Part shown: positions 45,519-54,551 of the stretch, piece by piece
How positions within the stretch are numbered: position 1 is the stretch's first letter
Layout of the letters: every line of letters begins with the position of its first letter
Position numbers and translations under genes: made by a program
Source: Acidobacteriota bacterium
Lineage (GTDB): Bacteria > Acidobacteriota > Vicinamibacteria > Vicinamibacterales > JAFNAJ01
NCBI GenBank assembly: GCA_023384575.1
Contig: JAHDVP010000024.1
Coordinates: forward strand, 1-64,000
Direction: 5' to 3'
Length of the DNA: 64,000 nucleotides
The notes under the pieces: model-generated
Told to the model about the DNA's origin: nothing
Seen by the model: only the letters and a program-made list of their open reading frames with translations
The model's database searches: none

Positions 45519-46882
45519 GCGCGCCGACCCTCGCGTGGCTCGACCTCGAATCGCCCGTTCCGCTGAACCAGTGGACGGGCACGTCGGCCGAGATGCAGGC
45601 CATCGCCGGTCGCCTCGGCGTGGCGCCGTGGCTGGGCTCGCCGCTGCTCGATCCGGTGTCGCCGGAGCAAGCGAGTGCGGGCACCTCTCCTAGTCCTCCC
45701 GGGTTGGCGGAGGCGTGGCAGGCGCTCGCGCAGCCAGAGCTGCGGCTCGACGTTGCGCACGTGCCGCCCGCGTCGGCGGCGACGGTGCGCTTCTACGGCC
45801 GACGAGGACGCGAGTCACTGGTCGGGCACTGGATCGACGAAGGTACGCACCACGTGGCGTGGCCGATCGAGCCGGCCTGGCTGACGAGCCTCGTCGCGTC
45901 GTTCGTCGAGGCGCCGAGGCCCGCGCACGAGGTTGGTGTGTCGATCGAAGTCGATCGCGCCGGCTTCGAGGTGTTCGTCGCGGTGATCGACCTGCTGCAG
46001 GAGGCTTCGCTCGTGGCCCTGCTCGAAGGACGCGAGCCCAGCGGGCTGCAGGTCTCCGCCTGCGATGTCCTCGCGGCGTTCGCGCGGCGCCGGAGCGAGC
46101 ACGACCTGCGGTGGATGATCGCCCGGGCCCGATGGCTGGCTCCACGGCCCCTCGCGCCCGAGGAGACCCGCATCGCCGCGGCGCTCGGGCGGCTCGCAGC
46201 TGGCGGGTGGCTCGTCGAGCAGCCCCCGGGATACGTGGTCGCCCCGGCGCTGCGCCTCGTGTGCGCGCTGCTGGCCGACACGCGGGGGTGGTGCGCCGTG
46301 TCTCGACGCGTCCGCCGGGAGACGGCCGGGGGCCGTATCGAGTGGTCGCGGCAGCACGGCGCGGTGATGAGCGGGCTCGACAGCCTGTGGATGCTCGAGT
46401 TCACCCCTGTCGCGACCGACGGGTTCACGGCGCGGCTTCGCGATGCGACGGTCGAGGAGGTGGTGAGGCTGTCCGGGGAGTGGTTCGCCCCGGTGCTCGA
46501 GCCTGGCGGGCGGACGAGGGAGCGTCCGGCGGCGCCAGCGGCGGGTCCGCCGCCCCTGCCTGGTGAGGACGTCGAAGTATCCGAGGACGCGGTGGACTGG
46601 TACTACGCGATCGAGCGCCAGCGGCTGGGGCCCGTCACCGAGGCGGAGATGCGCGCGCTCGTGGCCGGGGGCACGGTGACGGCGACGACGCCCGTGTGGA
46701 ACGCGTCGATGGACCAGTGGGGGAGCGCCGAAGCCGCGGGGCTCGTGACGGCGCCGGACATCGAGACAGCGAAGCCCACGTCGCCGCAGTTCTGTCCGGC
46801 GTGCGGGCAGGCGTGGCGGCCCGGTGCTGAGTTCTGCCCCGCGTGCGGCGCGAAAAGGGGGACACTCACCTTTTCTGGATGA
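45458..46882 (+). CDS. GYF-domain and zinc-ribbon protein
   Basis: A 474-residue protein with no signal peptide. Residues about 60-340 form an unassigned alpha/beta region. A Pro-rich linker leads to a GYF_2 domain at about 385-430 (DWYYAIERQRLGPVTEAEMRAL). A C-terminal zinc ribbon (CPACGQAWRPGAEFCPACG) follows. The start at ATG 45458 would overlap the previous gene by 61 bases in another frame; ATG 45591 or nearby is an alternative. The last eight codons and the TGA lie in repeat B, so the natural end has been replaced or extended by the repeat. Confidence 0.72.
   Translation: MDRHSRADQVHAAGADADSLSAPTLAWLDLESPVPLNQWTGTSAEMQAIAGRLGVAPWLGSPLLDPVSPEQASAGTSPSPPGLAEAWQALAQPELRLDVAHVPPASAATVRFYGRRGRESLVGHWIDEGTHHVAWPIEPAWLTSLVASFVEAPRPAHEVGVSIEVDRAGFEVFVAVIDLLQEASLVALLEGREPSGLQVSACDVLAAFARRRSEHDLRWMIARARWLAPRPLAPEETRIAAALGRLAAGGWLVEQPPGYVVAPALRLVCALLADTRGWCAVSRRVRRETAGGRIEWSRQHGAVMSGLDSLWMLEFTPVATDGFTARLRDATVEEVVRLSGEWFAPVLEPGGRTRERPAAPAAGPPPLPGEDVEVSEDAVDWYYAIERQRLGPVTEAEMRALVAGGTVTATTPVWNASMDQWGSAEAAGLVTAPDIETAKPTSPQFCPACGQAWRPGAEFCPACGAKRGTLTFSG
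46852..46875. repeat. Palindromic repeat B, copy 3, inside a gene end
   Basis: GAAAAGG...CACCTTTTC, embedded in the 3' end of the GYF/zinc-ribbon gene and read through in frame; the TGA follows at 46880-46882. It ends 48 bases before the stop of the convergent methyltransferase gene. Confidence 0.85.
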
Positions 46883-46923
46883 CGAACCGCCGACGCCCGA
46901 CTGGCTTGGCGACCGTCATCCCA

Positions 46924-47625
46924 TCACGGCCGGAACACGAGGATGTGCTGCCACGGCAGCACGTCGATGACGCGGTCGAAGCGGTAGCCCTCGGCCTCGA
47001 GTTCCAGACGCGCCTCCTTGACGCTCATCTTGTGTTCCTCGCGGATGGGGACCCAGCGGCTTTCCTTGCGGTACTCGATCAGCACCAGCCGCCCGTCGGG
47101 CTTGAGCGACCGGCGGAGATTCCGCAGGACTTCCTGCGGTCTCGCGAGCTCGTGGTAGACGTCGACCATCAGCACGAGCTCGAACGCGCTATCGGGCAGG
47201 CGCGGGTCGACGTCGGTCGACAGCACGAGCTCGACGTTCTCGAGCCGCGCGCGCTTCATCCGCCGCTCGAGCATGGCCAGCATCTCCGGCTGGATGTCGG
47301 TGGCGTAAACCCTGCCGTCCGGCCCGACCTGCCTGGCGAGACGCTCGGTGTAGTAACCGGAGCCGGCGCCAACGTCGGCCACGACCTGGCCGGGCCGGAT
47401 GTCGAGCGCGGCAATCGCCAGGCTGGGCCGTTCCTCGATCTCCCGCTCCGGTCGGTCGAGCCAGTCCGCACCTTCATAGCTCATGACCGGGGCGATCTGT
47501 CGCCCGCTGACGGGATGTCGGCCCTGGGCCTCACCTGGGGCCGGTCCGGCGGCGAGGAGCACCAGCCCGAGTCCCAGCCGCGCGGTCAGACGAACCAAGG
47601 GTGCAGATGTCGTGGGTTCGCGCAT
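46924..47625 (-). CDS. Class I SAM-dependent methyltransferase with N-terminal signal
   Basis: A 233-residue Rossmann methyltransferase. VADVGAGSGYYTERLA (motif I, about 82-98), ATDIQPEML (acidic residue binding the SAM ribose) and VLMVDVYHEL are intact. The first 33 residues form a convincing export signal (LGLGLVLLAAGPAPGEAQ). A cytosolic-type enzyme with a signal peptide is odd, because SAM is not expected outside the cytoplasm. Similar signal-bearing methyltransferases are common in acidobacteria and proteobacteria, with unknown substrates. It lies downstream of the copper/ECF operon by 108 bases and may be co-transcribed. Confidence 0.85.
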   Translation of the reverse strand: MREPTTSAPLVRLTARLGLGLVLLAAGPAPGEAQGRHPVSGRQIAPVMSYEGADWLDRPEREIEERPSLAIAALDIRPGQVVADVGAGSGYYTERLARQVGPDGRVYATDIQPEMLAMLERRMKRARLENVELVLSTDVDPRLPDSAFELVLMVDVYHELARPQEVLRNLRRSLKPDGRLVLIEYRKESRWVPIREEHKMSVKEARLELEAEGYRFDRVIDVLPWQHILVFRP

Positions 47626-47733
47626 GCCTCGTTCGACGCTTCGTGTGCCTCGGGCGGTCCGGCTGCTAGGAGCGGTGGTCGGAGGCAGGCGAAACGGCCG
47701 CCCGAAGCACGGCGTCCGGCCGTGGGCGGCGCG

Positions 47734-48354
47734 TCACAAGGGCGGACGGCGCGGCTTCCGGCACCGGCAGTCGAGGCATCCGTGTTCGGCACAGGTGCCG
47801 CACGAGGCGACGACCTGCTTTCGCAGCGCCTCGCGCGCGCGATGGACGCGCACGGCGGCGTTGCCGGCCGAGATGCCCGAGCGCGCGGCGAAGTCCTTCA
47901 CCGGCACCCCGTGGACGTCGATTTGCCGCAGCGCCTCCGCGTACTCGGGCTTCAGCGTCCTCGCGAGCGTCGAGACACACTCGCAAATCGCGTTCTGCAC
48001 ATCGGCGGGTGGCACGACCTCGTCGAGTTCGCGGGCGAAGGCGTCGATCGCCCGGCGCGACGCGTCGTGGCGCCGGTAATGATCGACGATCGCGTTGCGG
48101 AGCACGCGGTAGAACCACGCCACCGCCGACTCCTCGCCCCGAATCGTGTCGAGTCGGTCGAGCGCGCGCCCGAACGCGTCCTGCAGCAGGTCTTCCGCCG
48201 TCTCGCGGCTGCCTACGCGCCGTTCGAGAAAGCGGAGGAACGCGCGGTGGTTCTCGACCAGGGCCTCGAGCACGGTCGGCGAGTCGGCCGCGTCCGGCGC
48301 CAGGGTGGTGTCGCTGTCGAGGTCGAGCGTCCGTTGGCGAGCCGGGTCGGTCAT
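47734..48354 (-). CDS. ECF sigma factor with Cys-rich C-terminal tail
   Basis: A 206-residue sigma-70-family ECF factor. Region 2 is at about 30-100 (TAEDLLQDAFGRALDRLDTI, AVAWFYRVLRNAIVDHYRR) and region 4 at about 125-180 (PEYAEALRQIDVHGVPVKDFAARSG). The tail CGTCAEHGCLDCRCRK has five closely spaced Cys plus His. Tails like this occur in ECF factors of heavy-metal loci without an anti-sigma gene, and probably sense metal or redox directly. No anti-sigma gene is adjacent. GGAGG precedes the ATG. It is last in the copA operon, whose promoter (51553-51578) it may itself recognise. Confidence 0.92.
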   Translation of the reverse strand: MTDPARQRTLDLDSDTTLAPDAADSPTVLEALVENHRAFLRFLERRVGSRETAEDLLQDAFGRALDRLDTIRGEESAVAWFYRVLRNAIVDHYRRHDASRRAIDAFARELDEVVPPADVQNAICECVSTLARTLKPEYAEALRQIDVHGVPVKDFAARSGISAGNAAVRVHRAREALRKQVVASCGTCAEHGCLDCRCRKPRRPPL

Positions 48355-48459
48355 GGATGGACCCTCCAGAGACGGGCGATCGCCGGCGGTCGGATCGCAG
48401 CGGCCCCGGCGCGTGTGGCGCCGGGGCCGTGGACTACGGACATCGAAGCGACCGCCCGG

Positions 48460-48741
48460 TCAGTCGCAGCCGCAGGCGCACGCTGGCGCAGCCGAGGGCG
48501 TGCTCCCCGCCGACACGGGCGTCGCCGGGTACCCCGCGCCCGTGATGGCCGCCACGATGGCCGCGGGCGTCGACGCTCCCGGTTCGAACCGAACGCTCGC
48601 GCGACCGCTGGTCAGATCGATGTCGACGGAGTGTACACCCGGAAGCTGGCTGGCTGCCGCCCGGACGCGGGTCGCGCACGCGCGGCAGGTCATCCCGGAG
48701 ACGCTCAAGACGGTGGAAGCGGGCGAGGTGCTGGTCGACAT
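48460..48741 (-). CDS. HMA-domain copper chaperone (CopZ-like)
   Basis: A 93-residue protein made of one heavy-metal-associated domain with GMTCRAC near residues 16-22 and an extra Cys-rich tail (CACGCD) that may hold further metal. It would deliver Cu(I) to the CopA ATPase encoded 15 bases upstream. AGGGAG precedes the ATG. It belongs to the leftward cupredoxin-copA-HMA-ECF operon. Confidence 0.9.
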   Translation of the reverse strand: MSTSTSPASTVLSVSGMTCRACATRVRAAASQLPGVHSVDIDLTSGRASVRFEPGASTPAAIVAAITGAGYPATPVSAGSTPSAAPACACGCD

Positions 48742-48756
48742 GGAACACTCCCTGTG

Positions 48757-51108
48757 TCAGGCGACGCGCAACACGCGCAGTCGCAGGCTGTTGGTGACGA
48801 CGCTCACCGAGCTCACGGCCATGGCCGCGCTGGCGAGAATCGGGCTGAGCAGCAGACCGAAGGCCGGGTAGAGGACGCCTGCCGCAATCGGGATGCCGAG
48901 CGTGTTGTAGGCGAACGCCCAGAACAGGTTCTGCTTCATCGTTCGCATCGTGCCGCGCGAGAGCGCGATCGCGTCGGCGACGCCGCGAAGATCGCCGCGC
49001 ATGAGCGTGACGTCGCTCGCCTCGATGGCGATGTCGGTGCCCGTCCCGATGGCGATGCCCACATCGGCCTGCGCGAGGGCGGGCGCGTCGTTGACGCCGT
49101 CGCCGACCATCGCCACGACATGCCCACCCGCCTGCAGCCGCTCGATCTCCGCGACCTTGCCCTCGGGCAGGACCTCGGCGACGACCCGGTCGATGCCGGC
49201 CTCGCGCGCGATGGCCTCGGCCGTGGCGCGGTGATCGCCGGTGAGCATGACCACCTCGAGGCCGAGCGCGCGCAACCGCGAGATCGCCGTGGGCGCGGAC
49301 GCCTTGACCGGGTCGGCGACGCCCAGCAGCCCGCCGGGTCGACCGTCGATGCCGACGAAGACTGGCGTCCGACCCCGCTCGGCCAGCGTCTCAGCGGCGT
49401 CAGCAAGCGACGTCACGTCGATGTCTTGTCCGGCCATCGACGCGGCGTTGCCGACGACGACCGCGTGCCCGTCGACACGGCCCGTGGCACCACGCCCCGT
49501 GATCGAGGCGAAGTCGTTCGCGGGCAGGAGCCCGAGTCCGCGGTCGCGCGCAGCACGAACGATGGCGTCGGCGAGCGGGTGCTCCGAGCTGGCCTCGAGC
49601 GACGCGACGAGCTGCAGCAGCCGCGCCTCGTCGCGCCCGGCCGGACCCACCACCATGTCGGTCACCACGGGCCGGCCCTCGGTGACCGTGCCGGTCTTGT
49701 CGAGCACGACGGCCGTCACGTCACCGGAGCGTTGCAGGGCCTCGCCGCCCTTGATGAGCAGGCCGAGTTCGGCCCCACGGCCCGTCGAGACCATCACGGC
49801 GGTCGGCACCGCCAGACCCATCGCGCATGGGCAGGCGATGATGAGGACTGCGACCGCCGCGGCGAGGGCGCGGACGAGTGGCGCCTCGTCGGCGGCGACG
49901 AACCAGACGACGAAGGTCGCCACCGCGACCGACAGCACGACGGGCACGAAGACGCGGCTGATGCGATCGGCGAGCCGCTGGATCGGCGCGCGCGAGGCCT
50001 GCGCGTCGCGCATCAGCCGCACGATCCGGCTGAGCACGCTCGAGGCGCCGAGGTTCGACGCCCGGTAGCGGAACGCCCCAGTGCGGTTCACCGTGCCGCC
50101 GATGACGGCGTGGCCCGGCCGCTTCTCGACGGGCAGGCTCTCGCCGGTGAGCATCGACTCGTCGACGGCGCTCGCCCCCTCGATCACCACGCCGTCCACC
50201 GGGACGCGCTCGCCAGGTCGCACGAGCACGATGTCGTCGACGACGACGTCGGCGATGGCGATGTCGACATCGCCTCCGTCTCGCACCACCCGGGCCGTGT
50301 CCGGCTGGAGGGCCGCGAGCGCCCGCAGGGCCGACGAGGTCTGTCGCTTCGCGCGCGCCTCGAACATGTTGCCGACGAGAATCAGCGCGACGATGAACAG
50401 CACGGCCTCGTAGTACAAGTCGGGCGTCATGCCCCGGCTCAGAAAGAAGCCAGGGACGAAGGTCGCCGCGAGCGAGTAGAGGAACGCGGCGCCCGTGCCG
50501 ACGGCGACGAGCGTGTTCATGTCGGCCGTGTGGTGGCGAAACGCCGACCAGGCTCGCGTGTAGAAATGGCGGCCGGTCCACCCCATCACGACGCTCGTGA
50601 GCCCGAGCAGCAGGCCGAGCAGCCACGACGTGTCGATGGCGTAGAGCCAGGGCAGCCACGCCGAGAGCCACGGGTCGATGACCGCGTGGCTCCACCGCAT
50701 GAACGGGTCGCCGCCCGGCGCACCCCCGTGGTCGTGGTGCCCCAGGGCCGAGAGCGCGCGCATGACCGGCATGGACACCACCATGCCGACGATCGCGGCG
50801 CCCAGGCTGACGAGGGCCTTCAGGCGCAGGTCGCGGTACTCGGCGACCTGCGCCTCGTCCTGCGCCTGCTGTTCGTCGATCGGCTCGGGAGCGGTGGCGG
50901 GAATCTCCGCGCCGTAGCCCGTCGCGCGGATCGCCTCGGCCAGCCGATCGGCTTGCACGACGGAAGGGTCGAACGACACGATGGCGTTCTCGAGCAGCAG
51001 GTTCACGGACGCGGCGCTCACCCCGGGTGTGTGCTCGAGCGCGCGCTGCACGTGGGCCGAGCACGACGCGCAGGTCATGCCCGAGACGGGGATGGTCGTC
51101 GTTTCCAT
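48757..51108 (-). CDS. copA: Copper-exporting P1B-type ATPase
   Basis: A 783-residue Cu(I) pump. One N-terminal HMA domain (GMTCASC, about 10-16) is followed by eight membrane helices, with the CPC metal site in [15 protein letters not shown] (transmembrane helix 6), the phosphorylation motif DKTGT, the TGE actuator loop and [11 protein letters not shown] His-rich stretch HHDHGG lies between helices 1 and 2. It expels copper from the cytosol. ATG 51108 has GAGGTGA upstream and begins the HMA domain. It lies 14 bases after the small cupredoxin gene and 15 before the HMA chaperone gene. Confidence 0.97.
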   Translation of the reverse strand: METTTIPVSGMTCASCSAHVQRALEHTPGVSAASVNLLLENAIVSFDPSVVQADRLAEAIRATGYGAEIPATAPEPIDEQQAQDEAQVAEYRDLRLKALVSLGAAIVGMVVSMPVMRALSALGHHDHGGAPGGDPFMRWSHAVIDPWLSAWLPWLYAIDTSWLLGLLLGLTSVVMGWTGRHFYTRAWSAFRHHTADMNTLVAVGTGAAFLYSLAATFVPGFFLSRGMTPDLYYEAVLFIVALILVGNMFEARAKRQTSSALRALAALQPDTARVVRDGGDVDIAIADVVVDDIVLVRPGERVPVDGVVIEGASAVDESMLTGESLPVEKRPGHAVIGGTVNRTGAFRYRASNLGASSVLSRIVRLMRDAQASRAPIQRLADRISRVFVPVVLSVAVATFVVWFVAADEAPLVRALAAAVAVLIIACPCAMGLAVPTAVMVSTGRGAELGLLIKGGEALQRSGDVTAVVLDKTGTVTEGRPVVTDMVVGPAGRDEARLLQLVASLEASSEHPLADAIVRAARDRGLGLLPANDFASITGRGATGRVDGHAVVVGNAASMAGQDIDVTSLADAAETLAERGRTPVFVGIDGRPGGLLGVADPVKASAPTAISRLRALGLEVVMLTGDHRATAEAIAREAGIDRVVAEVLPEGKVAEIERLQAGGHVVAMVGDGVNDAPALAQADVGIAIGTGTDIAIEASDVTLMRGDLRGVADAIALSRGTMRTMKQNLFWAFAYNTLGIPIAAGVLYPAFGLLLSPILASAAMAVSSVSVVTNSLRLRVLRVA

Positions 51109-51122
51109 GGTCGTCACCTCTC

Positions 51123-51500
51123 TCACGCGTCCACCGTGATGCGTCCGCGCAGCATGCCCATGCCGCACGTGAACTCGAACGTGCCAGGACGATCCGGCAC
51201 GAACTCGACCGGGGTGATCCGGTGCGCCGCCAGGAAGCGCTTCACGCCGAAGTCGGGCACGACCACCTCTTCCGAGCAGGGCGAGGTCTCGCGCCGGTCG
51301 AAGAGCAGCCGCACCGGCGTGCCGGCGCGCACACGGATGTCGGCGGGCTGGTAGCCGCCCTGAACGACCACGGGCACCTGCTGAGCTCCGTTGGTCGGGA
51401 CGGCGGCCACCGCCTCGCGCCCGGCGAGGAAGAAGTACCAGTTGATCCACACGATGGTCGCCAGCCCCGCGGCGACCACGATCCAGTCGAGTGCGTTCAT
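51123..51500 (-). CDS. Membrane-anchored cupredoxin-like protein
   Basis: A 125-residue protein with an N-terminal transmembrane anchor (residues 5-26) and a cupredoxin domain: [17 protein letters not shown], then [14 protein letters not shown], the recurring Cys/Met signature of copper-locus cupredoxins. It likely binds copper on the outer face of the membrane beside CopA. It is the first gene of the operon, with GGAGG before the ATG, and is transcribed from the ECF-type promoter at 51553-51578. Confidence 0.9.
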   Translation of the reverse strand: MNALDWIVVAAGLATIVWINWYFFLAGREAVAAVPTNGAQQVPVVVQGGYQPADIRVRAGTPVRLLFDRRETSPCSEEVVVPDFGVKRFLAAHRITPVEFVPDRPGTFEFTCGMGMLRGRITVDA

Positions 51501-51552
51501 GATCCTGTCCTCCCTGGCGGACGCTGCCTCCGATCCGCCCGTCATTCCGGCA

Positions 51553-51578
51553 GACGCACGAGCGTCCCTGGCATTACA
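51553..51578 (-). promoter_or_regulatory. ECF-type promoter of the copA operon
   Basis: Leftward TGTAATGCC (51578-51570) and, 15 bases after GTAATG, CGTC (51556-51553). An identical TGTAATG-N15-CGTC arrangement faces the opposite way at 51621-51646. The predicted start is near 51547, with GGAGG and the ATG at 51500 downstream. Confidence 0.65.
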
Positions 51579-51620
51579 CAAGCGCCGGCGCCCCGGCGGT
51601 GAGGCGGGCGCGTGCGGCGC

Positions 51621-51646
51621 TGTAATGCCGCCGCGGTGCGTGCGTC
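51621..51646 (+). promoter_or_regulatory. ECF-type promoter of the divergent outer-membrane protein
   Basis: TGTAATGCC (51621-51629), then CGTC at 51643-51646, 15 bases after GTAATG. The predicted start near 51652 leaves a 20-base leader with AAAGGAGA (51657-51664) before the ATG at 51672. It mirrors the copA operon promoter and shares GTGCGTCT around the -10 region. Confidence 0.65.
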
Positions 51647-51671
51647 TCCGGACGCGAAAGGAGACCGTTCC

Positions 51672-53075
51672 ATGACACGACATCACTTCGCCGCCGTCGT
51701 CCTCGGCCTGACGTTGGGGGCCGCCTCGGTCGGTCACGCCCAGACGCACGGCCACGAAGGCCACGTGCACGACGCCGGCACGACGCCGACGACGAGCTCA
51801 CCCGATCAGCCCGACGCGCTCGCCACGTTCTTCATGCAGCAGTCGTCGGGCACGAGCACGCAGCCGGCCAGCTGGCCGATGCCGATGTGGATGAAGGACC
51901 ACGCGGGCTGGCAGTTCGGGGTGATGGGACAGGCGTTTCTCGTGTCCACCGCACAGTCGGGCCCGCGGGGTGACGACGGCGTCTACTCGGTGAACTGGCT
52001 GATGGCGTCGGCCGGCCGGTCCGTCGGGCGGGGCCGCGTCCAGTTCCGGATCATGACCAGCGCCGAGCCGGCGACGACCGACCGACGACGCTATCCGCTC
52101 CTGTTCCAGACGGGCGAGAGCGCGTACGGCACGCCGCTCGTCGACGGCCAGCACCCGCACGACTTCTTCATGGAACTCAGTGCGCAGTACGCGAGGCCGC
52201 TCGGGCGCGGCGGCATCGCCAGCGTGTACTACGGGGTCGTCGGCGATGCGGCCGTCGGGCCGGTGGCGTTTCCGCATCGGGCCTCGGCGCTCGAACTGCC
52301 CCAGGCCACGCTCGGGCATCACTGGCACGACTCGACGCACATTGCGAGCAACGTGCTCACGATCGGCTGGACCAGGGGCCCGGTGCGCCTCGAAGCCTCG
52401 GCATTCCACGGCACCGAACCAGACGAACGCCGGTGGGACGTCGACCTCGGTGCGATGAACTCGTGGTCGGTCCGCACGAGCGTGGCGCCGCATGCGAACT
52501 GGATGGGGCAGGTGTCGTTCGCCCGCCTTCGCCAGCCGGAGTCGTTCCACCCCGACGACGTCGATCGCACCACGGCCTCGGTGCACCACGTGGCGGCCAG
52601 GGGCGATGGCGACGCGCTCGCGACGAGCGTGATGTGGGCGACCAACCGCAAGAGCGTGGCGCGGACGCGAACGCACGCCGTCGCCGTCGAGACGCTGGTA
52701 CCCGTGGCCAGCGGGCACCTCGTGAGCGGTCGCCTCGAGTGGACCCAGCGCGACGAGCTGTTCGAGTACGACCACGACCTCGCGCACGAGATCGCGGAGC
52801 GGACGGGAAAGACCGCCTTCGACGTGACAGCCCTGACGCTGGGCTATACACGCGAGCTCGCGGCGACCGGAGGGCTCGGCGTCGGCGTTGGCGCGACGGT
52901 GACACGGTACTGGACGGACCGGGCGCTCGTCCCGTTCTACGGGGCGAAGCCATGGGGCGCGTCGGTCTTCCTGCGGCTCCGCGTGCGCGGGCCGTCGGGC
53001 AATCATGGGTCGCATGCCCCTACAATGGCGGAGCGTGCGGGCCTGGCACCGTCGGAGGGCCAGCCGCGACGTTGA
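51672..53075 (+). CDS. Outer-membrane protein of the copper locus
   Basis: A 467-residue exported protein. The signal peptide covers 1-23 (ends GHAQ), followed by a His-rich stretch (THGHEGHVHD) and a Met-rich segment (MPMWMKDH) suited to copper binding, then amphipathic beta strands to about residue 440 (SVFLRLRVRG). The C-terminal 25 residues lack the usual terminal aromatic and may be an extension. I recognise no named family, but similar barrels occur in copper-resistance regions. It shares a divergent ECF-type promoter with the copA operon and probably responds to the same signal. Confidence 0.75.
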   Translation: MTRHHFAAVVLGLTLGAASVGHAQTHGHEGHVHDAGTTPTTSSPDQPDALATFFMQQSSGTSTQPASWPMPMWMKDHAGWQFGVMGQAFLVSTAQSGPRGDDGVYSVNWLMASAGRSVGRGRVQFRIMTSAEPATTDRRRYPLLFQTGESAYGTPLVDGQHPHDFFMELSAQYARPLGRGGIASVYYGVVGDAAVGPVAFPHRASALELPQATLGHHWHDSTHIASNVLTIGWTRGPVRLEASAFHGTEPDERRWDVDLGAMNSWSVRTSVAPHANWMGQVSFARLRQPESFHPDDVDRTTASVHHVAARGDGDALATSVMWATNRKSVARTRTHAVAVETLVPVASGHLVSGRLEWTQRDELFEYDHDLAHEIAERTGKTAFDVTALTLGYTRELAATGGLGVGVGATVTRYWTDRALVPFYGAKPWGASVFLRLRVRGPSGNHGSHAPTMAERAGLAPSEGQPRR

Positions 53076-53167
53076 CGGACAGCGCGGGGCACTCGGCGAC
53101 GGGCGCCCTGCGACCCTCAGCCCGAGACGGTGTCGCCCTTCGGCAGCGCCGAAAGGCCAACATACCC

Positions 53168-54505
53168 ATGCCACTGCGTATCCCGATGCTGCCAACGCTC
53201 CTCCTGCCCGCGCTCTTCGGTCTCGGGGTGGCCGGTCCCGCGCTGGCGCAGACGAACCGCATCGACCTCGTCACGCCGCTCGCGCCCGAGCTCGCCGCGC
53301 ACGGGGCCCATTCAATCGGCGTGCAGACGCTTCGATTCACGCGCCAGTTCTGGCCTGATGTGCTCAATACGGTCGAGGGAGAGCCCACCGTGTTTGCCGA
53401 CCGGACACTGACGGTCGAGGTCTGGTACCCGGCGGCGCTCGCCGAAGGACAACGGGAGGGTGGGACCTACGAGACGACCACGCGCGACCCCTCGGTGAAG
53501 ACGACGTTGCGCGGTCGTGCGGTACGCGATGCCGTGCCGGCCGCCCAGCCCGGCGGCTTCCCGCTCGTCATCGTGTCGCATGGATATCCCGGCAATCGGT
53601 ATCTCATGAGCCACCTTGGCGAGAACCTCGCGTCGAAGGGGTTCGTGGTCGCGGCCATCGATCACAAGGACAGCACGTACGACGACCAGCGAGCGTTCGC
53701 GAGCACGCTCTACCACCGGCCGCTCGACGTGCTGCTCGTGCTGGACGAAATGAGCCGCCTCGCGCGTGCCGACTCGGCCAGCACGTGGACCGGCATCGTC
53801 GACGCCTCGCGCACGGGCCTCGTCGGTTACTCGATGGGTGGCTACGGCGTGCTGAACGTCATCGGGGCGGGGTTCAGCGAGGCGAGCGAAACGATGCCCG
53901 GCGCTCCTCCGAACCGGATGCTGAAGGGGCGGGGGGCCTGGCACGAGGACCATCGAGGACGGCACGACCCGCGCGTGAAGGCGGCGATCGCCATTGCCCC
54001 GTGGGGCATGACGCGCGGGGTGTGGGATGCCGACGGGTTGAGCGGCGTTCGCGGCCCGGTGCTGTTCGTGGCGGGCAGCGCCGACGAGGTGTCGGGCTAC
54101 GAGACCGGCACGCGGGCGATCTTCGAGGGAGCGACGAACGCGGAGCGGTACCTCCTGACGTTCCTGGGTGCCGGACACAACGCGGCCGCACCGATTCCGG
54201 CACCGGAGGAGGCGTACGAAGAGCGGTCGCCACAGCGGTCCTCTCCCTTCCTGCACTATGCCGACGCGGTGTGGGACACGGTCCGCATGAACAACATCCT
54301 GGCTCACTTCGCGACCGCGTTCTTCGATCTCCACCTGAAGAGCGACGCGGCGGCCCGCTTGTATCTCGACCTCGTGCCGCAGGGGAAGGCAGGGGTGTGG
54401 GCCGTCGACGCGGAAGGCCAGCCCCAGCCGGCCCACACGTACTGGAGAGGTTTCAAGCGCGGCACCGCCGTCGGCCTCGTGTTCGAGCGTCTCGCGCCGA
54501 GGTGA
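53168..54505 (+). CDS. Secreted alpha/beta-hydrolase
   Basis: A 445-residue exported hydrolase with a signal peptide at 1-25 (ends ALAQ). The core has an oxyanion element (VSHGYPGNRY), nucleophile elbow GYSMGG (Ser near 222), an acidic residue around VAGSADEVSG and catalytic His in GAGHNAA. The layout resembles PAF-acetylhydrolase/dienelactone-hydrolase relatives with unknown substrates. ATG 53168 starts the signal; the longer frame runs antisense to nothing and overlaps the preceding gene. It is not clearly part of the copper regulon. Confidence 0.85.
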   Translation: MPLRIPMLPTLLLPALFGLGVAGPALAQTNRIDLVTPLAPELAAHGAHSIGVQTLRFTRQFWPDVLNTVEGEPTVFADRTLTVEVWYPAALAEGQREGGTYETTTRDPSVKTTLRGRAVRDAVPAAQPGGFPLVIVSHGYPGNRYLMSHLGENLASKGFVVAAIDHKDSTYDDQRAFASTLYHRPLDVLLVLDEMSRLARADSASTWTGIVDASRTGLVGYSMGGYGVLNVIGAGFSEASETMPGAPPNRMLKGRGAWHEDHRGRHDPRVKAAIAIAPWGMTRGVWDADGLSGVRGPVLFVAGSADEVSGYETGTRAIFEGATNAERYLLTFLGAGHNAAAPIPAPEEAYEERSPQRSSPFLHYADAVWDTVRMNNILAHFATAFFDLHLKSDAAARLYLDLVPQGKAGVWAVDAEGQPQPAHTYWRGFKRGTAVGLVFERLAPR

Positions 54506-54551
54506 GGGCCGTCCAGACGGGATGATAGATTGAGCCAGGGAGTCGCTGCCG

